Assembly: GCA_023417745.1 (NCBI GenBank)
Contig: JAEZEM010000141.1
Span: 1 to 6,774, forward strand
Source of the DNA: Pseudomonadota bacterium
GTDB lineage: Bacteria > Desulfobacterota > Desulfovibrionia > Desulfovibrionales > Desulfovibrionaceae
Direction: 5' to 3'
DNA length: 6,774 nucleotides
The notes under the pieces were generated by a model. It had not been told where the DNA came from, searched no databases, and worked only from the letters and a program-made list of their open reading frames with translations. The translations under genes and the position numbers were made by a program. Below are positions 1 to 5,214 of this stretch, in pieces (position 1 is the first letter of the stretch; every line of letters begins with the position of its first letter).

Positions 1-224
1 CAGGCGAGATAGTAGCCGCAGTACATGAGCAGCAGATCCACGCGCTTGAGCGAAATGGCCTGGTTGATGATCTTTTTTTGCATCTCCAGCGGCAGCACCC
101 GCACGGCCACGGTGACCACGATGATGATGAGCAGGATGCCCTGGAGCTTTAAGTTGCTGGTCCAGACCCAGGAGAAAAGCGACCGTTTGTACAGGGCGTC
201 TGGAATGTCGGGGCGCAGCTTCAT
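1..224 (-). CDS. ABC transporter transmembrane (permease/exporter) protein, N-terminal part only
   Basis: Only the first 74 codons are in the window; the gene continues past the left edge. The protein opens with a polar, basic cytoplasmic stretch (MKLRPDIPDALYKRSLFSWV, residues 1-20). A strongly hydrophobic helix follows at about residues 29-45, rich in Ile/Val, then the segment LPLEMQKKIINQAISLKRVD and the start of a second hydrophobic helix (LLLMYCGYYLA). A first helix ending in a 'LPL..Q..INQAI' type segment before the second is typical of the first transmembrane unit of type-I ABC exporters, often fused to an ATPase domain. No ATPase motif can be seen because the gene is cut. The ATG at 224 is chosen because AAGGCGG lies roughly 10 bases upstream; the frame stays open back to the cheV stop, but no better start is visible. 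It lies 63 bases downstream of cheV on the same strand and is probably co-transcribed. Substrate unknown. Confidence 0.7.
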   Translation of the reverse strand, partial: MKLRPDIPDALYKRSLFSWVWTSNLKLQGILLIIIVVTVAVRVLPLEMQKKIINQAISLKRVDLLLMYCGYYLA

Positions 225-252
225 GCGACGGTCCGCCTTGGCTCGGGGATTT

Positions 253-267
253 GGGGCAATGTGCCCC
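253..267 (-). other. Short hairpin between cheV and the ABC transporter gene
   Basis: A perfect 6-bp inverted repeat, GGGGCA and TGCCCC around a 3-base loop, lies in the 63-base gap between cheV and the ABC transporter start. On the minus strand it is followed by an A/C-rich stretch (AAATCCCCG), not a T run, so it does not look like an intrinsic terminator. It could pause transcription, protect an mRNA end or be incidental in such GC-rich DNA. Confidence 0.4.
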
Positions 268-287
268 GGTTTGTCGGCGAAGGCAAT

Positions 288-1199
288 CTAGTCGGCCAGG
301 GTGCGGCGCTTTTCGATCAAATCCATGGCCAGCCGGGCCAGATCGCCGAACTGGGGTTTGGAGATCTGTTCGTCGGCCCCGACCGACTGTCCCTTGTGGC
401 GCAGCTCGTCGGTAATGAGCGAAGAAAAGAGAATGACCGGCAGCCGGGCCAGGGCCGGGGTCTCGCGGATGCGTCGGGTGAGCGTGTAGCCGTCCAGGCG
501 CGGCATTTCGATGTCCGAAATGACGACGTCCGGGCGCAGGCCGTCCGGGGCCAGGAGCAGGTCCAGGGCCTGCTGGCCGTCGCCGGCCAGCACGGCCTCG
601 AAATTGGCGGCTTCCAGGCGCGCCCGGATCATGTGGCGCATGATGCCGGAGTCCTCGGCCACCAGGGCCAGCAAGCGCTCCGTGGAGGGCGGCGGGGCGT
701 CTTCGTCCTGGGGCAGGCCGGCGTCGAGCTCGTAGATGATTTTTTCGAGGTCCAAGAGCAGGATGAAGCGGCCTTCGTGGCGCACCAGCCCGGTGACGGC
801 GTTGGCGGACAGGGAGGAAATGGCCTGATGGGGCGGCTCCACGTCGCGCCAGTGGAAGCGGTGGATGTTGGTGACGCCGGTGGCCAGAAAGCCGGTGGTG
901 CGGCTGTTGAACCGGGTGACCAGGATGATCTCGTGGGGCCGGCGCGCCCGGGGCAGGCCCAGCCACACGGCCAAATCCAGCACCGGCAGCACGATGTCGC
1001 GCAGCGGAATAGCCCCCATGAAGCAGGGATGCGGCGCGCCGGGCAGGGGTTCCAGTCCCGGCGATTCAATGACTTCGAGCACCTTGGCCACGTTGACGCC
1101 GTAGTTGGTGATGCCGCGCTCGGGGCCTTCGTCGATGAAAAATTCGATGATTTCGAGTTCGTTGGTTCCGGCTTCGAGCAAAATATCGGACTGGGCCAT
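288..1199 (-). CDS. cheV: Chemotaxis coupling protein CheV (CheW domain plus response-regulator receiver)
   Basis: A cytoplasmic adaptor of 303 residues that links chemoreceptors to the CheA kinase and can be phosphorylated, thought to help adaptation. Residues about 15-160 form a CheW-like domain: FFIDEGPERGITNYGVNVAKVLEVI, then FMGAIPLRDIVLPVLDLAVWLG, and near its end FILLLDLEKIIYEL. A Pro/Asp-rich linker (about 162-173) leads to a receiver domain. Its acidic pair is E182-D183 (VAEDSG), the phosphoacceptor is D229 in VVISDIEMPRLDGY, the switch Ser is S259 or S260 (LFSS), and the conserved Lys is K281 (ISKPQ). All key residues are intact, and the length fits the family. The ATG at 1199 (MAQSDILLEAG) is preferred because GGGAG sits 5 bases upstream; an in-frame ATG at 1274 would add 25 residues without family resemblance. 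The ABC transporter gene lies downstream, and a secreted-protein gene diverges upstream. Confidence 0.93.
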   Translation of the reverse strand: MAQSDILLEAGTNELEIIEFFIDEGPERGITNYGVNVAKVLEVIESPGLEPLPGAPHPCFMGAIPLRDIVLPVLDLAVWLGLPRARRPHEIILVTRFNSRTTGFLATGVTNIHRFHWRDVEPPHQAISSLSANAVTGLVRHEGRFILLLDLEKIIYELDAGLPQDEDAPPPSTERLLALVAEDSGIMRHMIRARLEAANFEAVLAGDGQQALDLLLAPDGLRPDVVISDIEMPRLDGYTLTRRIRETPALARLPVILFSSLITDELRHKGQSVGADEQISKPQFGDLARLAMDLIEKRRTLAD

Positions 1200-1301
1200 G
1201 GCGGCTCCCGGCGTAGGCAAGAGGTTGGCGGCGAGCATTTGACGATAGACAAGACGCGGCAGCCTGTAAATCAAATCCGTCTTGATCCGGGCCGCCCTTG
1301 G

Positions 1302-1329
1302 TTGACAGCGGCTTGAGGCATCTTATAGC
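1302..1329 (+). promoter_or_regulatory. Sigma70-type promoter for the small secreted protein
   Basis: A perfect -35 hexamer TTGACA (1302-1307) is followed after 16 bases by TATAGC (1324-1329), a 4-of-6 match to TATAAT. This is the clearest promoter in a GC-rich window and points towards the gene at 1400. Transcription would start near 1336, giving a leader of about 65 bases. The divergent cheV gene starts at 1199; its own promoter is not clear, the best candidate (TTGATT on the minus strand at 1274-1269) having only a weak -10. Confidence 0.6.
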
Positions 1330-1339
1330 CAAGTTAAGA

Positions 1340-1381
1340 GCCGGCCCATGCCGGCGTGGCCCCGGGCGCGGCAAAGCCCGG
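1340..1381 (+). other. Two GC hairpins in the 5' leader of the secreted-protein gene
   Basis: The predicted leader holds two inverted repeats in series. GCCGGC at 1340-1345 and 1350-1355 pair across a 4-base loop; CCGGGC (1362-1367) and GCCCGG (1376-1381) pair across an 8-base loop. The ribosome binding site begins five bases after the second. They may stabilise the mRNA or tune translation. I compared the leader with cyclic-di-GMP riboswitch signatures and found too little match to call one. Confidence 0.4.
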
Positions 1382-1399
1382 CGGCAAGGAGGAGTCGTC

Positions 1400-1684
1400 A
1401 TGCGTCTTTGTGCCGTCATCCTGGCCGTGTTTCTGCTTCCGGCCCCGGTCATGGCCGCTTCGTGGAGCTTTTCCACCCCCTATGGCGCGACCTCGGGTTC
1501 CCTGGACCCCAATGCCGTGACTGTCAGCAGCACCGGCAACTTGTCCCTGGCCCCCACCCTGCTGGATTGGAGCTTTTCCTTAAGCAAGCCCACCACCAGC
1601 GTGTCCGGGTCGGCCACGGTCAATGGTCAGGCCTATTCCGGTTCCTTTGACTGGAGCGACCTGTTCGCCTGGCTCTTTGGCTAG
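1400..1684 (+). CDS. Small secreted protein of unknown function (94 residues, signal peptide)
   Basis: I do not recognise a family. The first 19 residues (MRLCAVILAVFLLPAPVMA) form a classic Sec signal peptide: a basic start, a hydrophobic core and an Ala-X-Ala-like cleavage site (V-M-A) before ASWSF. The mature part, about 75 residues, is rich in Ser, Thr, Gly and aromatic residues, with alternating polar and hydrophobic positions suggesting beta strands. It contains SWSFS and DWSFS, and ends in a Trp/Phe-rich tail (SFDWSDLFAWLFG). It has no cysteine after cleavage and no further membrane helix, so a periplasmic or exported soluble protein is likely. The start at 1400 is set by an excellent Shine-Dalgarno (AAGGAGGAG, 1386-1394) five bases upstream; an upstream in-frame TTG at 1298 is rejected because that extension covers the promoter. 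It is transcribed away from cheV, and a hairpin element separates it from the M23 gene. Confidence 0.78.
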   Translation: MRLCAVILAVFLLPAPVMAASWSFSTPYGATSGSLDPNAVTVSSTGNLSLAPTLLDWSFSLSKPTTSVSGSATVNGQAYSGSFDWSDLFAWLFG

Positions 1685-1705
1685 CCGCACCCCCTATTCG
1701 TCTTT

Positions 1706-1779
1706 CCCCCGAATCCCCTTGCAGGGGGTCCGGGGGGCTTAGCCCCCGGCCGCCGGAGGCATCTTCGCCTTTTTCTTTT
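1706..1779 (+). terminator. GC-rich nested hairpin element with T tract, probable terminator and possible dispersed repeat
   Basis: Between the secreted-protein stop and the M23 gene lies a compact hairpin cluster. CCCC (1715-1718) pairs with GGGG (1724-1727) around TTGCA. CCGGGGG (1730-1736) pairs with CCCCCGG (1743-1749). AGGC (1757-1760) pairs with GCCT (1767-1770), directly followed by TTTTCTTTT (1771-1779). The last stem plus T run looks like an intrinsic terminator for the upstream gene, though the stem is short. Alternatively the C run 1706-1710 can pair with the G run 1732-1736, excluding the middle hairpin. The pattern resembles GC-rich intergenic repeats I associate with Desulfovibrio genomes; that is recollection, not a search result. 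Confidence 0.55.
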
Positions 1780-1794
1780 CCCGTCCCTGCCGCC

Positions 1795-2676
1795 ATGCTC
1801 GAACGCGAACTCGAAATATTCCTCCACGGCCCGGGCGGCATTCGTCGGCTGTTCATCTATCGGCGCTGGATGTTTCTCGCGCCGGCCCTGGTCCTTTTGG
1901 CCCTGGCCTCGGCCGGGGCCTGGCTGTGGCGGTTCGAGGCCGGCTACGAGACCCTGGCTGCCCGGCGTCAGGCCGCCCTGGGCCGGCTGGTGACCCAGAA
2001 GGCGGCGGCCATGCGTCTTCGCGAGCGCCTGCGCCTTTTGGGGGAGGAGGCCGGGCGCATTGCCTCGTTTAACGCCAAGCTCGGCATCATGCTCGACCGG
2101 CCGGCGGCCGATCCCGGGACCATGGGCGAGGCCCAGGTTCCCCGGCTGCCGGGCGCGGCCATGGGCGAGGCTCTGGGGCGACGGCTTTTTGATTTCCTCG
2201 ACGCCCTGGGCGGGCGCATGGCCCGGGAGGAGGCGGCCCAGCAGGAGCTGGCCCGGAGCCTGGTCGACCGCAAGCTGGAGTTCCTGGCCAAGCCCACCCT
2301 GTGGCCGGCCCGGGGCTATGTCACTTCCGGTTTCGGCTCCCGGCGTTCGCCTTTTGGCCGGGGCGGCGATTTCCACAACGGCGTGGACATCAAGGTGCCC
2401 ATGGGCAGTCCGGTCTACGCCGCCGGGGCCGGACGCGTGGTCGAGGCCGGAACCGTGAGCGGCTACGGCTTCATGGTGGTCATCGCCCACGACTATGGCC
2501 TGGAGACGGCTTACGCCCACCTCAAAAAGTTTGATGTCAAGGTCGGCCAGGAGGTCAAGCGCGGCCAGATCATCGCCCAATCCGGCAACTCCGGCCGCAG
2601 CACCGGCGCCCACCTGCACTACGAAGTCCGGGCCGGCGGCACGCCGGTCAATCCCCGGCAATATCTGCTCGATTAA
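1795..2676 (+). CDS. Membrane-anchored M23 (LytM-type) peptidoglycan endopeptidase
   Basis: A 293-residue zinc metallopeptidase expected to cut peptide cross-links in peptidoglycan. A short, basic cytoplasmic N-terminus (about 1-25) precedes one membrane helix (about 26-46, MFLAPALVLLALASAGAWLW). An Ala/Arg/Glu-rich helical, probably coiled-coil, periplasmic stalk follows (about 50-165). The C-terminal M23 domain (about 170-290) has the fold signature (VTSGFGSRRSPF). Its zinc ligands are H194 and D198 (HNGVD) and H275, and its likely catalytic histidines are H242 (YAHL) and H273 (HLHYE). All key residues are present, so it is predicted active rather than a degenerate activator. No good Shine-Dalgarno precedes the ATG at 1795; ATGs further in are no better and would remove the membrane anchor region. 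The gene follows a hairpin element and overlaps the convergent glycosyltransferase by four bases. Partners could be cell-division or cell-separation proteins, but nothing here specifies that. Confidence 0.93.
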   Translation: MLERELEIFLHGPGGIRRLFIYRRWMFLAPALVLLALASAGAWLWRFEAGYETLAARRQAALGRLVTQKAAAMRLRERLRLLGEEAGRIASFNAKLGIMLDRPAADPGTMGEAQVPRLPGAAMGEALGRRLFDFLDALGGRMAREEAAQQELARSLVDRKLEFLAKPTLWPARGYVTSGFGSRRSPFGRGGDFHNGVDIKVPMGSPVYAAGAGRVVEAGTVSGYGFMVVIAHDYGLETAYAHLKKFDVKVGQEVKRGQIIAQSGNSGRSTGAHLHYEVRAGGTPVNPRQYLLD

Positions 2677-4316
2677 CAGTCCAGTTTTTTGCGAACGGTT
2701 TCGGTCGCCGTCAGGAGCGAGCGCCAGGCCAGATCCAGGTCGCGCCCGGCGGCTTGTTCCATGGCCTCACGGGAGAAAAGCCCGTCGAGCTTGGTCCGCG
2801 CGCCGAGAAGCTGGCCCACGGCAGCGGCGCTTTTGGCCTGGGCCGGCCCGGCGTGCTGACGGTGGGCCACGGCGGTGGTCCCGACGTAGACGGCCCGGCG
2901 GCCGGCCGTGAAGCCGCTCAGGTCCCGGGCCAGATCGTCGAACTGGCTGGGCGAAAAACGGATGTCGAAGGGGGGGGCCGGCCCGGCCAGGGCGCGAGAA
3001 CGCAGCAAGTGGCAGCAGCCGGAAACCGAGGCGCAGGGGCGAACGACCGCCAAGAGGCCGAGGTCCGGCCCGGGGCCGACATTGACCAGCGGCCGCACGG
3101 CATGGGCCTCGTCCGGGGGCAAAAGCCGCACGTCGGCGGCCTGGGCGACCCGGGCCGCGTCCGGGGCGTCGGCCACCACTCGCGCCCCGGCCACGTCGGC
3201 CTCGGGATCGGCGGCCAAGGCCCCGGCGAGTTGCTCCAGCCAGTCCGGGGCGACCAGGGCGTCGTCGTCGAGATAGGCGGCCAGATCGTGCGGCCCAAGT
3301 CCCGCCGTGCGAGCCAGCCAGTTGCGGGCGGCCGGCGCGCCGATGTTGACGGGAAGGGTCAAGCAGGCAAACCGCCCCGGGGCGAAGCGTTCGGCCATGG
3401 CCCGGCACACGGCCGCTGTGTCGTCGGTCCCGCCGTTGTCCAGCGTCGTGACCCGGGCCGGCCCCAGCCGGCTGCCCGCCAGCCGCTCCAGGGTCGGCCC
3501 CAGCAGGGCGGCCCGGTTCCAGGTGTAGACGAAAACGTGGAGCGCTCCGGGCAGGGCGCTCAAATCGGCGGTCGGCGGCGGGGCCAGGAGCGCCGCCAGC
3601 CGGGCCGTCAGATCGGGATGCCAGTTTTCCTCGCGCCACAGCGTCGCCAGGACGTCGGCCGCCGCGTTGGGCTGGTCGGCCTCGGCCAGCAGATGCGCCT
3701 GGGCCAGGGCGGCGTAGCGCGGGAAACAGGCCCGGTCCAGGCGGGAAAGGGTCTCCTGCCAGGCGGTCGGGCCGTCCCAGGCCAGGGCGGCTTCCAGGGC
3801 CAGACGCGCGCCCAGGGGCGACAGCGCAGGGTCGGCCAGAAGCGGGGCGACGGCCTGCCGGGCCAGTTCCGGCAGCCCGCGCGCCAAGGCCAGGGCAAAG
3901 GTCTTGCCGCGCCAGTAGAGGCCATGGCGGGAGTCGTCCATGGCGGCGGCGAGAAAGGCCAGGGCCGGGCCGGGGTCCGGGGCCTGGGCCAGGGGGGTCA
4001 AGACCCCGGCGTTGGCCGGACGGACCAGCCGCCGAGCCAGTTCCCGGGTGAGCGCCCGGCGGGCCGGAGCGTCGTCCAGGTGGCGGCCGGCCTCGCGGGC
4101 GGCGGCGGCCAGGGCCGGGTCCAGGGGGGCGCGCTCGAAGGCCCAGGCGGCCAGCCTGGCCGACAGGATCGAAAATTTGGGCGCGCCTACGGCCAGGGCG
4201 GCCAGGCGCGCGGCTTGGTGGCGCAGGAGCCAGTCGCCTTCCAGGCCATACGCCCACAGCGGCAGATGGGGCCGCAGACCGGCGGCCGGCGGATGGGGCG
4301 CGAGGCGGTGCTTCAT
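2673..4316 (-). CDS. GT2-family glycosyltransferase with helical N-terminal domain
   Basis: A predicted cytoplasmic sugar transferase of 547 residues. Residues about 1-255 are Ala/Leu/Arg-rich and helical, resembling TPR-like repeats, with no recognised family. Residues about 258-490 form a GT-A glycosyltransferase domain of family GT2. It has the opening strand and nucleotide-binding segment (LHVFVYTWNRAALLGPTLERL), TLDNGGTDDT, the NIGAPAARNWL segment and the metal-binding DDD motif (D350-D352 in AAYLDDDALVAPDW). Further on are a likely acceptor/catalytic segment (SPSQFDDLARDL, about 455-466) and a His motif (AVAHRQHAG). No membrane helix is seen. Donor and acceptor are unknown; flagellin, LPS or other surface glycans are possible. 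The start is uncertain: ATG 4316 is used, but in-frame ATGs at 4373 (19 residues longer, inside the dyad) and 4394 (26 longer) also exist, and none has a strong Shine-Dalgarno. The gene is divergent from the LysM gene and converges on the M23 gene. Confidence 0.87.
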   Translation of the reverse strand: MKHRLAPHPPAAGLRPHLPLWAYGLEGDWLLRHQAARLAALAVGAPKFSILSARLAAWAFERAPLDPALAAAAREAGRHLDDAPARRALTRELARRLVRPANAGVLTPLAQAPDPGPALAFLAAAMDDSRHGLYWRGKTFALALARGLPELARQAVAPLLADPALSPLGARLALEAALAWDGPTAWQETLSRLDRACFPRYAALAQAHLLAEADQPNAAADVLATLWREENWHPDLTARLAALLAPPPTADLSALPGALHVFVYTWNRAALLGPTLERLAGSRLGPARVTTLDNGGTDDTAAVCRAMAERFAPGRFACLTLPVNIGAPAARNWLARTAGLGPHDLAAYLDDDALVAPDWLEQLAGALAADPEADVAGARVVADAPDAARVAQAADVRLLPPDEAHAVRPLVNVGPGPDLGLLAVVRPCASVSGCCHLLRSRALAGPAPPFDIRFSPSQFDDLARDLSGFTAGRRAVYVGTTAVAHRQHAGPAQAKSAAAVGQLLGARTKLDGLFSREAMEQAAGRDLDLAWRSLLTATETVRKKLDC

Positions 4317-4347
4317 GGCGTCGGGCTCTGGGCGAAGGGTTGGCGGT

Positions 4348-4378
4348 TTGACGAACGGCGCGTTACAGGGCATGTAAC
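4348..4378 (+). promoter_or_regulatory. Possible promoter for the LysM gene
   Basis: TTGACG (4348-4353) matches five of six bases of the sigma70 -35 box. TGTAAC (4373-4378) matches four of six of the -10, but the spacing is 19 bases, longer than ideal. The proposed -10 falls in the right arm of the inverted repeat at 4360-4380, so a protein bound to that repeat would block this promoter. Speculative. Confidence 0.35.
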
Positions 4379-4380
4379 GC
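4360..4380. promoter_or_regulatory. Perfect 8-bp inverted repeat, operator-like, between divergent genes
   Basis: Arms GCGTTACA (4360-4367) and TGTAACGC (4373-4380) are exact reverse complements across a 5-base spacer. The site lies in the 126 bases between the glycosyltransferase start (4316) and the LysM start (4443), and overlaps the possible -10 of the latter. Symmetric arms of this length with centres about 13 bases apart suit a dimeric helix-turn-helix repressor reading both genes. I cannot name the regulator. It also contains the alternative glycosyltransferase ATG at 4373. Confidence 0.5.
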
Positions 4381-4442
4381 TCGCTTCCCGACATGAAAAG
4401 GCCTGGCCCCGAAACGGACGCGCCAGGGCATGAGGACCCGAG

Positions 4443-5156
4443 ATGCTTCGAGGAACACCCACTGTTTTCCTGCTGGTCGCCCTTGCGGGCGCGGCTTTCG
4501 GCCTGACGGCCGGGTGCAGCAAATACGACGGGCTTGAACGCAATATGCAGTACGTGTCCGACGATCTGGTGCGCAAGGACGCGACGCTTGCCTGGCAGCA
4601 GGTCACGGCCGCCCACGCCGCCTGGCAAAAGGCCGGCCAGAGCCACGATCCGGCCGACGCCGCCTTTGTCGCCTACCAGGACGCCTACGGCCGCTATGCC
4701 GTGATTTACAACGAACTGCTGGACCGCTCCAAAGCTCCAGGCGGTTTTGCCGGCCGGCTACGCAGCCCTACCGACACCTTGCCGCCGTCGCCGCCGGGCG
4801 TGTCCGTGCCGTCGTCTGCCCCGACCGAGCCGGCTTCGGCCCCGCTGACTGGTCCGGCCGGCCGCGAACTGACCGACACGACCCCCGTCCGCCCGCTGGC
4901 CGGGTCCTCGGCCAAGCCTGTTGCGACTCCGGCCGCCGTCGTCCCCGCAACTCCCGCTTCGGCCGCCGCGCCGGCCTCCGGCAAGGCCAAGGTCGTGCCG
5001 GCCGGCCCGGGTTCCTACATCGTCCAGGCCGGCGACACCCTGCATTCCATCGCCAAGCGCCATGGCCTGAGCGAAAAGCGGCTGGCCGAGGCCAACGGCA
5101 TCACCGACGCGTCCAAAATGCCCGTGGGCAAGGCCCTGACCATCCCGGCGCCCTGA
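4443..5156 (+). CDS. LysM-domain envelope protein, probable lipoprotein
   Basis: A 237-residue protein likely exported and bound to peptidoglycan. A hydrophobic signal (about 5-20) leads to LTAGC, with C25 as the probable lipidated cysteine; the -3 position is Thr rather than the usual Leu, so the lipobox is imperfect. Residues about 26-97 form a polar helical domain (LERNMQYVSDD, then AAFVAYQDAYGRYAVIYNELLDR). Residues about 98-190 are a Pro/Ala/Ser/Thr-rich linker suited to spanning the cell wall. A single LysM domain closes the protein (about 191-235: SYIVQAGDTLHSIAKRHGLS, then LAEANGI and VGKALTIP), predicted to bind N-acetylglucosamine-containing glycan. It has no catalytic domain and lacks the LytM part found in NlpD-type proteins. 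The ATG at 4443 is supported by GAGGA (4432-4436) six bases upstream. It is divergent from the GT2 gene and convergent with the CgeB-like gene, with a hairpin terminator right after it. Confidence 0.88.
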   Translation: MLRGTPTVFLLVALAGAAFGLTAGCSKYDGLERNMQYVSDDLVRKDATLAWQQVTAAHAAWQKAGQSHDPADAAFVAYQDAYGRYAVIYNELLDRSKAPGGFAGRLRSPTDTLPPSPPGVSVPSSAPTEPASAPLTGPAGRELTDTTPVRPLAGSSAKPVATPAAVVPATPASAAAPASGKAKVVPAGPGSYIVQAGDTLHSIAKRHGLSEKRLAEANGITDASKMPVGKALTIPAP

Positions 5157-5182
5157 TCGTTCTGCGCTTTTTTCGTGAAATG

Positions 5183-5214
5183 AAGGCCTTCGGTTATCCG
5201 CCGAAGGCCTTTTT
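5183..5214 (+). terminator. Intrinsic terminator of the LysM gene, overlapping the end of the opposite gene
   Basis: AAGGCCTTCGG (5183-5193) and CCGAAGGCCTT (5201-5211) form a perfect 11-bp stem with a 7-base loop, followed by more T residues (T run 5210-5214). It lies 26 bases after the LysM stop. The stop codon of the convergent gene (TAA on the minus strand, 5196-5194) falls in the loop, and the right arm encodes its last residues (KAFGG). For minus-strand transcripts the following tract (CATTTCAC) is poorer in T, so termination in that direction would be weaker. Confidence 0.8.

Noticed and set aside
1200..1274. Longer CheV start at 1274
   Set aside because: The added 25 residues do not resemble the start of CheV proteins, and the ATG at 1199 has GGGAG at proper spacing.
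1244..1274. Minus-strand promoter for cheV (TTGATT at 1274-1269)
   Set aside because: The matching -10 candidates score at best 3 of 6 at poor spacing, so it is not supportable.
261..1316. A 351-codon plus-strand open frame opposite cheV
   Set aside because: It mirrors cheV, whose CheW and receiver residues are all intact. The composition is Gly/Gln/His-rich and unlike a real protein.
1330..1395. Possible cyclic-di-GMP (GEMM) riboswitch in the leader, because of a GGCAAAGCC-like segment
   Set aside because: Only that short segment resembles the motif. The remaining conserved blocks and the two-helix layout are missing.
1298..1399. Upstream TTG start for the secreted protein
   Set aside because: The extension covers the promoter and leader hairpins, lacks a ribosome binding site and would bury the signal peptide.
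2767..4257. A 496-codon minus-strand frame within the GT2 gene in another phase
   Set aside because: It is a Pro/Gly/Arg-rich frame-shifted reading of the same region, without motifs.
4317..4394. Longer GT2 starts at 4373 or 4394
   Set aside because: Not excluded, but the extension runs through the perfect dyad, has less GC-biased third positions than the body of the gene, and has only weak ribosome binding sites.
2754..4433. A 559-codon plus-strand open frame opposite the GT2 gene
   Set aside because: It is very rich in Gly, Gln, Arg and Pro with no recognisable domain, while the minus strand encodes clear GT2 motifs. Long antisense frames are expected in GC-rich genes.
5148..5173. GCGC/GCGC stem followed by six T residues after the LysM stop as a separate terminator
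   Set aside because: The stem is only 4 bp with a 12-base loop. The 11-bp hairpin just downstream is far stronger.
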